The notes below the pieces were generated by a model that did no database searches, was not told the origin of the DNA, and was given only the letters and a program-made list of their open reading frames with translations. A stretch of 64,000 bases of DNA from Rhizopus arrhizus (Eukaryota; Mucoromycota; Mucoromycetes; Mucorales; Rhizopodaceae): assembly GCA_024220505.1 (NCBI GenBank), contig JAKZZE010000002.1:496001-560000 (forward strand). The letters run 5' to 3'. Positions 1-12,636 of this stretch are shown here, one piece after another. How positions within the stretch are numbered: position 1 is the stretch's first letter; each line of letters opens with the position of its first letter. Both the position numbers and the translations under genes were made by a program.

Positions 1-2624
1 AATACGAGATACAAGTGCTTGGGCAATTTTATTTCTCAGTAGTTTATCTTCTTTTGTTGTACTAACTATAAAAAAAGTAATTAATTAGAACATCAAATAT
101 TGATTTACATATGAGCATTTACTAAAGAATTGATTTTCTATGTAGACATAATGCTTAGCTTGTGAAATACATTCCATGTAAGCATTATAAACAGAATGCT
201 AAAGAAAACTTTGTTAGATGTTTTGAAAGAGTAGTATAATCACTTTCTTACTTCTCGTTCAATATCACTGCTCCACCTAGCAGAGCTTCTCAACAATTGT
301 ACTTTACAAGTGCCCATAAATTTACTTTCGTCTCTTGCTGCTACATATTCACCCTTGGGCATAAGGAAAGGAACAGTACGTCTGTGCATACTCTTTGAAG
401 CCTTTAAAAAGTTCCATCTTTGAATGAAGTGTCTTGAGATATCACGAGCAATAGGGCCAACCTTTATGATACATAATAAGTTAAAGTGACATACAAAAAA
501 TATGGTTATCATTTACAACACCAAGCGTCACATCATGCCAAGGCATTCTGGGGGTGACAGTTCTATCAACCAAGGTTTTATCGTACTGAGCAACATTAAC
601 AAAGTCTTTCACTCTTGGGTTTGAATAATCTTGTCCTGGGAACACTTCACGGTCATGGCCTTCGGCAGGGAAATCAGACAATGAGTGAGCATGTGTATCG
701 TATCGTCTATGATAAAGATGTCAGTGTGTGAAATGCCATAATTCATGTTTTTTTTTTTCTCTAACCCAAAACACAAGTCTAGTCCACCAAGAAAAGCTAA
801 TCGATTATCGACCACTACAATTTTCTAACAAATATGCAATGAGCTATTTGTTCTGAAACAATAATATATATGCATACTTCATGGTGTGACCAGAATAAGA
901 CTGTATCGTTCGATAAACTATGATCTGGATTTCTTTGTACTTTATAATAATGTTTAGTATACAACAAAAAAAGAAAGAAAAGCGCACTTACCAATTATAT
1001 TTGGATGCAAGTTTTGAAGATGTTGCTTTGTATGTACAGAATCAATAGTCAGCGCAAGGGACATATCCTTATAAACAATAATATAGATTTTCACACCTTC
1101 TATAGCTTTACGTTTCAATAATCTATCCAATCTAAAATCTTGATTCTCTTCAGGAGGTCTTCTTAAATACTACTTTTTCATTTAATTCGTACAATTTTAC
1201 GTTTGAGCTTTTCTTCATTTTATTTTACCAGTTCAGGAGATAACCACCAATCAGCGATATAAATTTCAACTTTGGCCGATAAAATAGCTTCAGCTACAGC
1301 ATTGAAATGATCTGAAGAAGGAGAAGAGAAAGAAAAAGAAAATCATGAGCAAAAGAAAGATAGAGGGAAAAAATACATGTATTCTTTTTTTATTACTTTC
1401 ACCGTCAACAAACCATTTCACTTTTGCATTGTGACGGATGGGTGCAAAAGATCCAAAGCGGTGGTGATAGACCCAGGGACTTTCACTTTTTACCTTTTGA
1501 ATACTTTCTATCCATTGATCGATTTCCCTCTTTGTTCCTTTGATTTCAATTTCTCTCGACTGATTGCGTATCTTAATGTGATAGCTACCTAAATAAACTC
1601 GTGGTTCATGTACTTCAAATTTAAGCGAACTATCAAACAGTAGCACGTCTGTAGGTTCACTTGATGCAGCGTCCTTGCAGAAGGCCATGTAAGAATCACG
1701 GAGGATGATCCATTCGGTTGTCCAACGCTTTTTGAATCTCGATATACAAAGACATCGGGGCGCAACATGATGAATGCGATTTCTCAAATAACCTTCCTTA
1801 CCCTTCCAACCCATGTCGTGTACGATACTGATGGCGGACAATTCTAGAAATTCACAAATGTCGTAGCTTGCTATTGCATGAGCACGCAGCAAGAGCTCTC
1901 TGAGGTAGTTGGTCAGATCAAGGCGTCTAGTGGTGTACATCTGCTTGTTTTCAAAAAGGCCGATAGTTGATTTGGCTGTATCTAGCAAATTCGATAGTTG
2001 ATTTGGAAAATTGGGCGGATCAGGAACAAAGTCGTACAAGTTGGACTTCACTTTAAGTTTGATGTGAAGTGCCATAAAATCAGCAATGTTGCGTCGAATC
2101 ACCCATTTTACATCACCGTACTGAAGTTCTATACGAAATACCCATTGATTACTTCCATCAATGTATTCAGAGTCAGTAGCCGTAGCCTATGCATATGGCT
2201 GTTAATAATCTGAAAAGTGGCTAATTTGTCTTATCTTCTTTACATAAATACACTGTAGTAATATAGGAGGCTATATAAAATAGTAAGACAGATGAGAGCT
2301 AGGAAAAATAGAGAAATTTGTTTTTTAAACAAAGGTCATTTTACCAATTTTCTTCCATATTCGTCTCTTGTAAATGCAGTAAATAAAGGATCAAATGCAG
2401 GTGGATAATAAGTAGCCAAGGTATGAGAAGGTCCAAGGATTGGCTGCACACTAGGTAACTGACTTGTTAAATGGGCTATCAACTTAAGCTTATCAATTGT
2501 CCTATCCCATCTATCCTTTATTCGTCCTTCCTCGGGAAATGTTACTGGTTTATAGTTTTCATCATTGTTCTCTTCTCTAAGTCGACTCTGCTGCTGCTGC
2601 TGCTTCTGATTCTGCTGCTGCTGC

Positions 2625-2658
<34 letters not shown>

Positions 2659-3046
2659 CAGGGTAAGGGTGAACAAAGTAACCACTGATTTGTTCGTCTG
2701 CTAGTATTGTTCTTGGGAGATCGTCAGCTGAAGGTAGTCTTTCCTCTTCTATTTTTTTTGGCTTCAACTCACTTTCGTTTCTTGCCGATAAAGTACTATA
2801 CGCTTCGTCTATTGTAGATTCTTCACCCGACTTTTTCATGAGTTCAAATGTGTCTCGATCGTTATAAATGGAGTCATCATCTGCATGAGAGTGACTTGGT
2901 GGAATCAAAAACGATATACGATTAAGGACTCGAGTCCAAGGTCTATCAGGTACATTTCGTTGAGGTGCCTCTTGAAAATAGTGCTGTTGTTGTTGCTGTT
3001 TGTAACGAACAAAATAGTCTGCTGTATCGGCTATTGGATTCGACAT
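1..3046 (-). CDS. PLD1: Phospholipase D, PX-PH-HKD type (partial, C-terminus beyond left edge)
   Basis: This enzyme hydrolyses phosphatidylcholine to phosphatidic acid in membrane trafficking and polarized growth. I start it at the ATG ending at 3046 (MSNPIADTADYF), since the upstream in-frame residues look like translated leader. The N-terminal exon carries a polyglutamine tract (about 2590-2655). A PX region spans the exon ending near 2336 and the next exon, and a PH region lies at about 1400-1750. The catalytic half begins with FAPIRHNAKVKWFVDGE and, across an intron, FNAVAEAILSAKVEIYIADW (about 1210-1305). The first HKD motif is intact: HHE, then KIVVVDN after an intron (about 800-880), followed by LAFLGGLDLCFG. 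Downstream blocks PRMPWHD and RDISRHFIQRWNF are typical of the family. The second HKD motif would lie off the left edge. At least six short introns interrupt it. The identification is secure; exon borders are approximate. Confidence 0.93.
2588..2658 (-). repeat. CAG/CAA trinucleotide repeat encoding polyglutamine in PLD1
   Basis: On the plus strand this is a CTG/TTG-type run (ctgctgctg, then ttgttgttg). Read on the minus strand it gives about 17 consecutive glutamines, then an Asn-Gln-Lys interruption and more glutamines, between the N-terminal region and the PX region. Mixed CAA/CAG codons suggest some stabilization. The plus-strand leucine-rich reading frame here is only its shadow. Confidence 0.85.
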
Positions 3047-5103
3047 GCAAACAAATAAAGAAAAGAAAAGGAGCGGAGACGATTGGATGTACTTAAAAAA
3101 TAAAGTGTGGTGATACAACTAAAAATTGTATTTTTAAGGTCCCTTATTTTATAAAAATAAACCCTTTATGGTTCTTAAAATAGACATGCATCAGATGGTT
3201 CTTAGTTTTCTCATAACTTTAGCTTTGTCTTTAGTTTTTCTCACTGTACATGTTAAAAAGCATTTACACTGAATTCAGTGATTTATGTCTAACAGTTGTC
3301 GTATATCTGAACTTCAATTTATAGTTAAATAAGGTTAACGTGCCTGAAGACAATAAATTGTTTAATAAAATGTTTATTATATACAAATAAGATGAGAAAT
3401 AAAGAAAATTTGCTAGTTGGATAACCAATAGGTTGATATCCTTTAGTATGTGCCATGAGCCTTTTTTCCTTTATCTACGCTGAATCTATCTTTTCGCTGC
3501 ACTATAAATATCCTCTGTGTTAGGTGGTTGTTATTGACAACAATACTTTCCTTTTTTGGATTTTGCATGAATAAAAATATTGTTTGAGTAATTAGCCTTA
3601 TTATCACTTTATATACTATAGAAAATACTGATACGTAATAATAGAGATATATAGCTATGCATCGAATACCTAAATAAAATAGCAAAGTCAAAACTTAGAG
3701 TTTCTCCAAAAGAGAGCAAAGCGATCAGACTGTATATATTTTTCTTTTCATATCTAAATCATTTACAATAAGCAACGCATATCATTTTATTTATTTGAGT
3801 GAGAATTTTGTCATTCAAGCATTTTAGAGGCTATCTTCAAAGTCTTTTCTATCATCTCAGTTTCTCAAAATGAATTTGTTTGATATAAAAGCATTTTTTT
3901 AACGTTTGATACTCGTCTCAACAAAACAACTGAACACCTAACTTACAAACAATGTGGGAATACAATGTTCTTTTTTTACTTAACTAGTGTAAATAACATT
4001 GTATGTCTGCATATAATTAGGTGGCAAAATCTTATATCTGTTTCTTAAATATGAAGTCAAAAAGACAAACTAACATACAAGTCAGCGTTGTTTGAGTTAT
4101 TTTTTATTTTTATTTTTTAGCAAAGCCGAAACAGCTATTCGCGACGACTATGCCCTTAATATAAGCAGACATACTGGAAGCAATATTCAAGGATCCAAAA
4201 GCTTTTAACAAAATAGCACTTTTTCAATGCTTTGAGTTTTGTTTTTTGCTATCTATCTACTAGAAAGAGAACTAAAAACAAACTGCTTACGCATAAGTTG
4301 GTATAGTAAGAAATTATAGTCTGTCATATAAAATACAGCCATCACAAGGAAGATTCTTTAGAAAGGACGATAATTTCATATACTGTCAAAGATTTAATAA
4401 TAAAAAGCAGAAAATGAGAAGTTAGCAATCAATTAACAAAAAGAGAGATTTGGACCCAACGTAGGATGCTAAATCTTATCCTTTTCCTATATAAACATAT
4501 CATAGTTGTAAATTATAGATGACCAATAGTCGATAATGAATTTTGAAGTTTGACTTTATGCCTACTAATTTACGAAGATATATCTTGCAAAGGAAACTAG
4601 ATCAAATATGTGTAACCCATTCAAGGACTGGTCGTCTCCATGAAAGAATAATGTAAGAAAAAGGTACCTTTCTTTCGCAGGAGAAAAATGCATAGTTAAA
4701 TATATATATAAATGGTTATACTAAATAAAAGGAGAAAGCTAGGCGCTTTTATTTCTTGAGTAAGCGAACAAGAGGGTGGGGAAGCCATTGTTTTCTGACA
4801 GGTGACACGAGTTGGTGTAATGTACAAGCAACTAGCCTTATTTGGCCTTTTCTTTTTGTTCTTACTGGAAGAAATAAATTTTGGCTATAGCTTTTTATAT
4901 ATATATGTATATTGACTCGGAAGTAATTTGGCTTATTACAGAAGCATAAAGTAAACTCATTGTGCCCTTCGCATCCAAATCATAATATTTTATAATTCGT
5001 CTCCTTCCCTTTATAAATTAAATATGTGAATAAGCAACATATTCTTTCTTTTTTTCATTTGTTTAAATATTTAATCTCTTTTATATCAAAGTAAATTTTC
5101 CCA
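3047..5103. other. Intergenic, no supported gene
   Basis: This is AT-rich sequence upstream of PLD1 with many stops in all frames. It should contain the PLD1 promoter at its left end. A short patch near 4120-4200 (KAETAIRDDYALNISRHTGS) has less biased composition and could be a coding relic, but I cannot identify it. Confidence 0.5.
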
Positions 5104-5443
5104 TTGGCTTCCTTTAGAAATTTCTTATTTTCACAGGTATTGACAAAGTTTGATTTTTATTTATATTCTAACTTCTATCTTCTGATAAAAAAACTGAAAG
5201 GTCAAGTAGAAGAGGGATATATAACAGCAGGTACATCATTCAATAAGAATGATCTTGCCAAGTGTTATCATCATGCTCCAGGTAACCCAGTAAAATAGAA
5301 AGTCCTATCCACTACGATTGGTCTCAAGTTATTGCAAAAAGGTACATTTGCTACTTCTCTTTTGTCACATTGATTTTTCTTATTACTTGATTCCTTTATA
5401 TAGGTTTATAAAAGTGGCGATTGAGATAAGGATTAGGGTATAA
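5104..5443 (+). pseudogene. Decayed coding fragment of unknown family
   Basis: An open stretch reads KLKGQVEEGYITAGTSF and NKNDLAKCYHHAPGNPVK and then hits a stop. A shift of frame just after this point continues plausibly as SPIHYDWSQVIAKR. A good GT-AG intron (donor GTACAT, acceptor ATATAG, about 5340-5402) would then join it to FIKVAIEIRIRV and a stop at 5441-5443. The coding-like composition, a conserved-looking block and one frame break suggest a relic of a gene or transposable-element ORF rather than an active gene. I do not recognise the family, and no upstream exon with a credible start was found. Confidence 0.35.
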
Positions 5444-6589
5444 AAAAGAAAGCAAGCAGAAAAAAATTAAAACAATACGATCAGCAAGCAAGCATACGCA
5501 CGAATATCATATTATAGCTATTTAAGCACCATTGTAATAAGAATTATACTCTTTGTTCTGCTCTTGCTAGGAAAAAAATTAGGTTATAGTAATAATGGCA
5601 TCTATATTCTGTCAGTCGAAGATAAAGCGCAGTGAAAGCCCTTAGAATTGAACAGCATGGACAAAAATGCAGAGCTATCGAAAATAACAGTCAATCTGTA
5701 TGGCTTGTTCTAGACTTTATATTACACATATCAATATATATTGCGTATAAAGGATCTCAAAAAGGATATTAAAAATTAATGCCCAGTAAGGCCAAAGTCA
5801 TCTTACGCTTTTTATTAAATGAGATGCAGAAAATCAGATTCAGAGTATTCTAACTAAAAGTTTTGACTTCTTTGCAAGTAATGGTTAAAATAAGCTGCAA
5901 ATCCTTAATATCGCTACCTGATTCAAGAATACAAGTACTCATCTTTTTATATTTTGTGACGCCTGAAAAATACATAATGGGTTTTATAGAATAATTAAAA
6001 GGCTCCACTAAGGATAATAATAAGTTAACCCTGCTTTATAAGTTGTTGATCAGAATGATATCCTATAGTTATTATGTTCTCCTCTATCCCAAATGGCGTT
6101 GGGATAAGATATCTTGTCCAATTTCGTGATTCTTAAAGCCCATTCTCTTCAATAATCTTGATAGTTTAATAAACATCAAAGGGCGTAATGAGGTTATCGA
6201 ATATTTCAATGCTCTGAAAGATCTGAGGTTGCCTTCCTTTTATCGATCAATACAAGCAATACGAACATTGATTAAGCTAATATCAATAGTTTTATCGTCT
6301 TTGGCTGTGGCAATAATCCACAGCATGACCTTAAAGCTATATCTCGTGATATTGGTAAAAAAAAAAAAGATCGTTAATATGTTATTTTATTTCTAAGGAC
6401 AGAATACAATAAGATATTACCGAACATGTTAAAACTAAAAATAATCCATAATGCTGTATCATTAAGCAATAAGCTTCTCTAACTACTCTCTTTTTTAATC
6501 AAACACTTTCTTAATATTATCTCTATTAAATAATATGGTCTTCTTTTAAAAATCAAGCTATATCTACCGTTGTGAACTCTAGCTTAAAA
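5444..6589. other. Intergenic, mostly featureless
   Basis: AT-rich DNA with stops in every frame. The stretch about 6090-6320 has a slightly coding-like texture in short pieces, but no frame stays open long enough to call. Confidence 0.4.
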
Positions 6590-7982
6590 AGTATGTTTCA
6601 ACCAAACGAGTCCATAGAGCAGCTTAATGGTATAAGCTTTGGTGATAATCTGACTCAAGTAGGCCAAGCTGGGATTATAAATGGAAGCATTATTACAGCT
6701 CTTGGCTCTGAAGGCATTTGAAGTAGCTTAATGTTATTAATAACGGAGTAGTTTAAGTGGTTTGAGTTGGGCAATGTTGTTTCTCATTCAGAGTTGTAAA
6801 AGATGAAAGAATGAGCAAAGTCGGCAGGAGAAGCAAGCAATTAATTTACAACAAGAGATAGTAAATGGTCTAGGTAGTATTAAAGTATTATGGTCTACAA
6901 TCGTGTTATGAAAGGCAGTGGTTGATTCAGCTTGAGTGCAAAGAAAAAATCTGAGATAATCAACTTATATCTTATAAAGTACTATGATACAGAATTGAAC
7001 CATATAAGAAAGCTATAGATGCTAATTGGTACATATATTGGTATATCGAATTCATCCCGTATCAAGTAGAAAGCGGTTCTTTTAAATAGCATTCAGATTT
7101 TCAAAAGATACTATGGGAAGTGAATTGTAAATAAGCGACTTTTTCTGCTAGTTGATATCATTGAGCTTACATGTATCAGCGCTAGCCAAGTAAATAATGG
7201 CCTATTCCTACAAATGAACTCTTAAAAGAGATACAATGTTACTAATTAGTATATAAATATAGCTTCGGAGCTGGCAGCAAATAAAGGTAAAAGTTCCTTT
7301 TGGCCATAAGAAAAAAATTGTACTTCAACAAATAGCGGTAGGATACTCAAAATCATTGATTTGGTAAGAAAGGAAAACCAGTTGTTCAGTACACTAGAAG
7401 AGAAAGGCAAATTGAGAAGAGAAAAAACTCATGTTAAAATGACGAAAGAAATACCATGTTCACTTAAACATACCTTATGTGGTGTTTCTAAGCGTAATTG
7501 CACAAGTGTCGTAAATGTTTCGCCTAAATCTATTTTATTCTCACCAAGCCACACTTCTAGCTCTTTATTAAGAAATGTAATAACACACGAGGGAGCAGAA
7601 AATGGTTGCAGAAATAGGAGAGTTTACAAAACATCATGAGAAAAGAGTCTGGCAATCGAAAATAACAAAGAAACAGCTGACATGAAGCTATGGGCATATC
7701 GTGTGATGATTTCTGTGGAACGATATCTTTATGTATTAAATACAATTCAAGAAAAGAAGAAGAAACGAAAAAGACAAAGATGATATGTGAATGCACTAGA
7801 AAAGTTGGAAGGCACTTTATGAATTTATTAGATAAATTCTGTGATGATGTCAACTTTTCTATCGCACTTCAAAGTTGTATGATAATCACCCTTTAGATTA
7901 TTTAACTGTTATTCGTGTAGCAATTTCATGTACAAAGATGAAACAAGTTTATAGAAAGCTTACAGATAAGAAAGATAAGTAA
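6590..7982 (+). pseudogene. Multiply frameshifted relic of an unidentified protein gene
   Basis: Coding-like segments occur in different plus-strand frames. The first is MFQPNESIEQLNGISFGDN from 6592, ending at a stop near 6720. The second is MKLWAYRVMISVERYLYVL from 7682. The third is ECTRKVGRHFMNLLDKF and CDDVNFSIALQSCMI in another frame at about 7790-7893. The last, after one more shift, is LDYLTVIRVAISCTKMKQ and VYRKLTDKKDK, ending at a TAA at 7980-7982. The order and spacing suggest one ancestral protein broken by several indels and nonsense changes. The family is not recognised; a multicopy Mucorales gene or a transposable-element accessory ORF is possible. The last 300 bp are the best supported part. 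Confidence 0.4.
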
Positions 7983-8614
7983 TAAGTGTAAGAGGGAAAA
8001 TGTTTAAGCTAGAGATCTTGGTTTTATATGAAGGTAGAAATTATACATGAAACTTGTAATAAGCTTTTCCGTACGCGTTTTGTTTATTTGAATATAAATT
8101 TGTGTCTTGCTTTTGTTAGCCTTGCTGTCTGTTTCTAATGCTAATATCAAGAGATCGACTTTTCTGCCTTGTTATATTTTACTCCTTTTTCTTTTTTTTA
8201 GAGAATGAAGGGAAAATAAATTGCCAAATTAAGAACATTTTCCTACTTTTATGTTATAAAAAATAGTTTTTTTTTTTTTTTTTCACATTGCGTTCTGTTT
8301 ATTTAAAAAGAACGTACAATTTGAATAGTACAATTAACATGTTTTTAAGGGAGAAAGGGATTTCACGCATTTAATAGAAGATTCTTGGCGAAAACTTGGC
8401 ATTGATTAGAGAATAAGTTTGATAGTTGATTGAAATGTATTTTTTTCCTATAACTATAAAAAAGGCTCTGTTCTTTCAACACAAACTGTTCCAACTAATA
8501 ATACAATCATTAATTATAAAAATAATAATAAATTTCTATTTCCGAATTTTCTTATTCTTTGTTTTCCCTTTTTTTTTTCATTTTTTTATTTTTATTTTTC
8601 CTTTTTCCAATTTA

Positions 8615-10954
8615 ATGACGATGCTCCACGAAGACGACGATCCACTTTCTAATTCCTTTTTCGATACTGCTTCAAGTTCGTTTTTGGGAAATACAATGAC
8701 TACCTCTTCTATATTTGCTTCACAGTATGAAGAAGACCCTTGGGGTAATAGTTTTGTGTCAAGTGTTCCCGACATAAGTCGATCATTCTCAACACCTAAT
8801 TTTCCACCACTTGCCAATAATACTACTTCTGACGCTTCTGATTTTTCACCATTAACAAGAAAGCGAGCTGAATACAATGCTTCTAATGTCTTGAGTAATA
8901 TAATATATATTATATAATATATTGTGCTTAGCTATTTCTTAGGCGGGATACGTTTGCCTGACATTTACGAAACATTATATTCTCAACATCAACGATCTGG
9001 TAGAGTGTCTTTAACAGCACTTAATAATATTTTATCTAAAGGAAAAATAACTGCAAATCAAACTGAAAGAGTAAAACATAATCGTTAAGAAAATACGTTT
9101 TATATAACTTTTAAATAGATTATGCAAATCGTAGTACCAAATGGCGCGTCTTATGTAACTCAGCCTGAATTCAATACAACTATCGCTTTATTGGCTTGTG
9201 CTCAAAATAAACTTGGTAAAAGGATAAAATACAAGCAATAATAATAATAATATACTCATCCAATAATAGACATTAGTCTCGAAAGCTTACATAGAAATAG
9301 AAATTGTAAAATATAAAATGCTATATGAAAAGAGGGCGAACATTAACATGATCATATAATTAGATTTACCTGAACCAAGTCTATTTATCGAGCAACAGCA
9401 ACAACAGCAACATCAGCAACAACAACAACAACAACAGCAGCAGCAGCAACAGCAGCTACAACAACAGCAACAACAAGAGCCCATCAAGTCAGCTATGAAC
9501 GCTTATCCTGGTATGAAAAAGGAAACAGTTAAAAAGAAGGATGATAAACCACTGTTGGATACCCGACATTGGTTTGAAAATATAGAGGAAATAGCAGTAA
9601 CAGTAGCACCAGAAAGAGAAGGTTTCATCTTTAAGCATGTCAACTATATTGTTACCAACGAAAAAAGATCTTCTATTGTTTTGAGAAGATATAGTGACTT
9701 TTGGTGGTTGTGGGAAGTATTATTAAAGCGTTATCCATTTAGAGCTTTACCTAATTTACCACCCAAGAAATTAGGGGGAAGTAAGTCTATATAAATAGTA
9801 AGCATCTCTTTATTTATACTTTACATAGAAGATACAGCCTTCTTAGAAAAAAGACGTAGAGGTTTATCGAGGTTTATCAATGCTGTGATCCGTCATCCTG
9901 TGTTACGTCAAGATGAAATTGTATCCAAATTTCTTACAGAGCCTTCTGAATTAGCAGCTTGGCGTAAACAGAATAGACCAAGCTTAGAAGAAGAATTCAA
10001 AAGAAAGCATCGAATTTCTATTCAGCAGCTAGAATCTGTTATACCTGAAAATTTGGATGAACAGCTTCAAAAGATGAAGAAACGAACCACAGCAGCCGTC
10101 AATCATTATATTAATCTTTGTCTTATTATGGAAAGAATGATTCGTCGTATGAATGGACAAGCTGCAGATTTCTCAAGATATTCTATTGCATTAAAGTAAG
10201 GTGTATACAGAATAGGGAGGGATAACTAATAAGATTGATAGTTCATTAGCAGAAGCTGAATTGAGATATCATGCAGGAGAATGTGTTAATTGTCAGTATG
10301 TTGTTAGAGGATATGAGACTGTTGCAAAGCATATGCAAAGTGCAAGTAATATATTAGAAAGTCAAGTAAAGTAATTTTATAATAATTAATTACCTGTAAA
10401 CTTATCACATAAATAGGTCGGGAATGCTACAGATGGAATATTAGAAAACTTGAAAATATTCAGGGATTTGTTAGTCTCATTTAGGGTAGCTTTAGTAATG
10501 ATCAAAAGAATACTTTTTATTAATGGCCACTTAGGATTTGGAAGAAAGAAGAAATAAGTTGTCATTAAATCAAAAAGATGCTATAACAAAACGCTTGTCA
10601 GTAAACCGTGCTAAATTACATCAAAGTAAAGGAATTCCTGGTTTAGAAACAGAAGTAGAAAGATTAGAAGAATTTATAAGATCAGTAAGTTGTTTTATCA
10701 TACAAGAAGTAGAACACTAACGTGCCTTACAGGATGAGAAAGAATTATCTATGCAACAGGATAGGCTTATATTTATCCGATATTGTATGTGGTCTGAAAT
10801 GATTTATGTTCATAAGCAGCAAGCATTCATATCCACTTTATATCAAAACTATACAAAAGACGCAATTCATTTTTCAAAATTAACCGCAAACAATTGGCAG
10901 GAACTAGAAGCACCCATACTTGAAATGCCTACAGATGTTCACTTATTTGAATAG
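8615..10954 (+). CDS. MVP1: Sorting nexin Mvp1 (SNX8-like), PX-BAR protein
   Basis: Mvp1 is a PX-BAR sorting nexin that binds PI3P on endosomes and acts in endosome-to-Golgi or vacuolar sorting. The start at 8615 ([16 protein letters not shown]) follows a long pyrimidine-rich leader whose upstream in-frame reading is hydrophobic noise. An intron joins NVLS to [12 protein letters not shown], an EH-like N-terminal region. After a polyglutamine stretch the PX domain runs from about 9560 ([19 protein letters not shown]) through the phosphoinositide-binding segment [11 protein letters not shown] to [10 protein letters not shown]. An intron then leads to [16 protein letters not shown]. The remainder ([20 protein letters not shown] onward) is the helical BAR region, ending at the TAG at 10952-10954. 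Several short introns are present. It is followed after about 134 bp by SEC2 in the same direction. Confidence 0.93.
9389..9478 (+). repeat. CAA/CAG repeat encoding polyglutamine in MVP1
   Basis: A run of mixed CAA and CAG codons, broken by single His and Leu codons, encodes roughly 30 residues of nearly pure glutamine between the EH-like region and the PX domain. Such tracts are unstable and probably form a disordered linker. Confidence 0.9.
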
Positions 10955-11088
10955 CTATTACCATCAAGTGGCAGTTGTATTTTTAAAATTTCCCGAAAAA
11001 AAAAAAAAAAAAAAAAAAGAGATTAAATAACGACATAATCCAAACATATCCGCTTTTTTTTTTTATTATTCTTTTATTTATTACTAAA

Positions 11089-12177
11089 ATGAGTTGGAAA
11101 AGGATACAACATAATCCTGTTATTATCATTGATCCGGTTCAAGATAAAAGTGCATCAGCACTTGCTCCACCCCAAATGATTTATAGTAGCCCATTGCTTT
11201 CAACCCCTTCATTTTCATCATCCGTATCGACTTTGAGTAGTTTACAGTCCATTCCATCAATCGAATTCGCAAACACAAAGATCATACAAAAACAAGTACA
11301 ACAGATAGAGGAACTTCGTCAAGACCTTATTATCCTGAATCAAAAATATGCTCAGCAAATTGAACGATCTGAAGAAGCAGAGCAAAAAAAGGCTGAAGTA
11401 GAGAATGAAATTGAGGACCTTTCTCATCAGCTATTTGAGCAGGCAAACGCTATGGTTGCCAAAGAGAAAAAAGCTCAGCTTTTATCCGAACAAAAGTTAG
11501 CAGAAACACAAACAGAATTGAACAAAGTGCAGAATGAATTGCAAGAAAAAAGATCTCAATTAAAGCAAATCAGAGAAAAGCTTGAAAAAAAGGATCAAGT
11601 AGCTATAAATCATGAAGAAAAGGAAATAGTTGATCCACAATGGCTTCATTTATTTAAAGAGGTTGTCGAGGCAGCCTCAGGTACACCTTTTGAACTCGTA
11701 CTCCGAATGCCCTTTCTAAAGCTATGTCTCGCGATGGATGTCCAGCCCTGTCTATACTCTGGAATAGGATTTTCAAAATCGACTATCAAGAGACTATTGG
11801 GCTCTATTGTCTATCAGCCATGCTTTATTGAAAATGCTACATCGTTTCAGGCACAACATCAGGAGTCAACAAAAAAATCTTCTCTTCTCACTCGATTCCT
11901 TCCCTCTTTGGGATTATATTGCTACGGTTGTGGATCAAAGATGTATAAACGTGCGGAATTGTTTCGATTCAAGTTAAAGGAGCAAGATATAGATTGGCAA
12001 TATATTGATTATGCTTGTCGAAATAGATTGGTTGCTGTATGTGACTTTTATACTTTTATAAGGCATGTGCGATCAGGATTACAAGCAACAAAAGACTTGA
12101 ATAGCCTTTTTGAAGAGTGTTTTAAATTAAGACTTGCAATGTTTTATGCACGATCTGGGATGAGTATAAAAAGATGA
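11089..12177 (+). CDS. SEC2: Sec2-like Rab GTPase guanine nucleotide exchange factor
   Basis: This single-exon gene encodes 362 residues. A disordered Ser/Pro-rich N-terminus (about 1-60) precedes a long coiled coil (about 65-180). The coiled coil contains the Sec2/Rabin8 signature EIEDLSHQLFEQANAMV, the part of the family that opens the Sec4/Rab8 nucleotide pocket. The C-terminal part (LHLFKEVVEAASGTPFELVL to the end) holds Cys pairs such as YCYGCG and the segment FYTFIRHVRSGL, resembling the conserved region after the coiled coil in larger Sec2/Rabin proteins. It is shorter than yeast Sec2p (about 760 residues), so the extended regulatory tail is absent. It likely drives exocytic vesicle delivery to the hyphal tip (inference). 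The Sec2 assignment is good; exact Rab specificity is unknown. Confidence 0.85.
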   Translation: MSWKRIQHNPVIIIDPVQDKSASALAPPQMIYSSPLLSTPSFSSSVSTLSSLQSIPSIEFANTKIIQKQVQQIEELRQDLIILNQKYAQQIERSEEAEQKKAEVENEIEDLSHQLFEQANAMVAKEKKAQLLSEQKLAETQTELNKVQNELQEKRSQLKQIREKLEKKDQVAINHEEKEIVDPQWLHLFKEVVEAASGTPFELVLRMPFLKLCLAMDVQPCLYSGIGFSKSTIKRLLGSIVYQPCFIENATSFQAQHQESTKKSSLLTRFLPSLGLYCYGCGSKMYKRAELFRFKLKEQDIDWQYIDYACRNRLVAVCDFYTFIRHVRSGLQATKDLNSLFEECFKLRLAMFYARSGMSIKR

Positions 12178-12636
12178 AAGCAAAAAGAACTGAGCTGCTC
12201 AATAACATTATAAATAATAATAAAGTCATCTACTATCCTCATTTATGTTAGTACAGATACATAGTATTAACTCATTAAACATCCTCTTATTTTCTTTTAC
12301 CATTTTACTCATCATCCATCCCTTATTTTATGCAATTGCTGCATAATTTATTACAGTGTTGTTGCAAGCAGCTGAATCAATGTTCAAATAGACTTTATAT
12401 CCTCCAATCCCATCGATTATTTTGTAACACCGATATGTCGGAGAGTATAATCAGGGTGGCTCTAAAAATGCGAATAATTCCTCTTTTTCGTGTTTTCAAT
12501 TTTAGGAGGAAATAATAAAAAAAATTGTAATATAAAAGGTAAAAAGACTTGAATAATTATACAAGATGGAGTTTATTTTTTCTTTTCTATTTACCTGATT
12601 TCTTTTAAATCTAGTTAATTTATATAAAATCCAGTC
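12178..12636. other. Intergenic between SEC2 and NOT1
   Basis: About 460 bp that must hold the SEC2 3' region and the NOT1 promoter. A 61-codon open frame at 12330-12515 has no family resemblance and does not join the NOT1 frame. I see no exon here that could encode the usual NOT1 N-terminal module. Confidence 0.6.

Noticed and set aside
2471..2704. Leucine-rich plus-strand frame
   Set aside because: It is the complement of the PLD1 polyglutamine tract.
12330..12515. 61-codon frame as the missing NOT1 N-terminus
   Set aside because: No similarity to Not1 and no in-frame splice into the NOT1 exon; the 8-nt exon at 12637 fits better.
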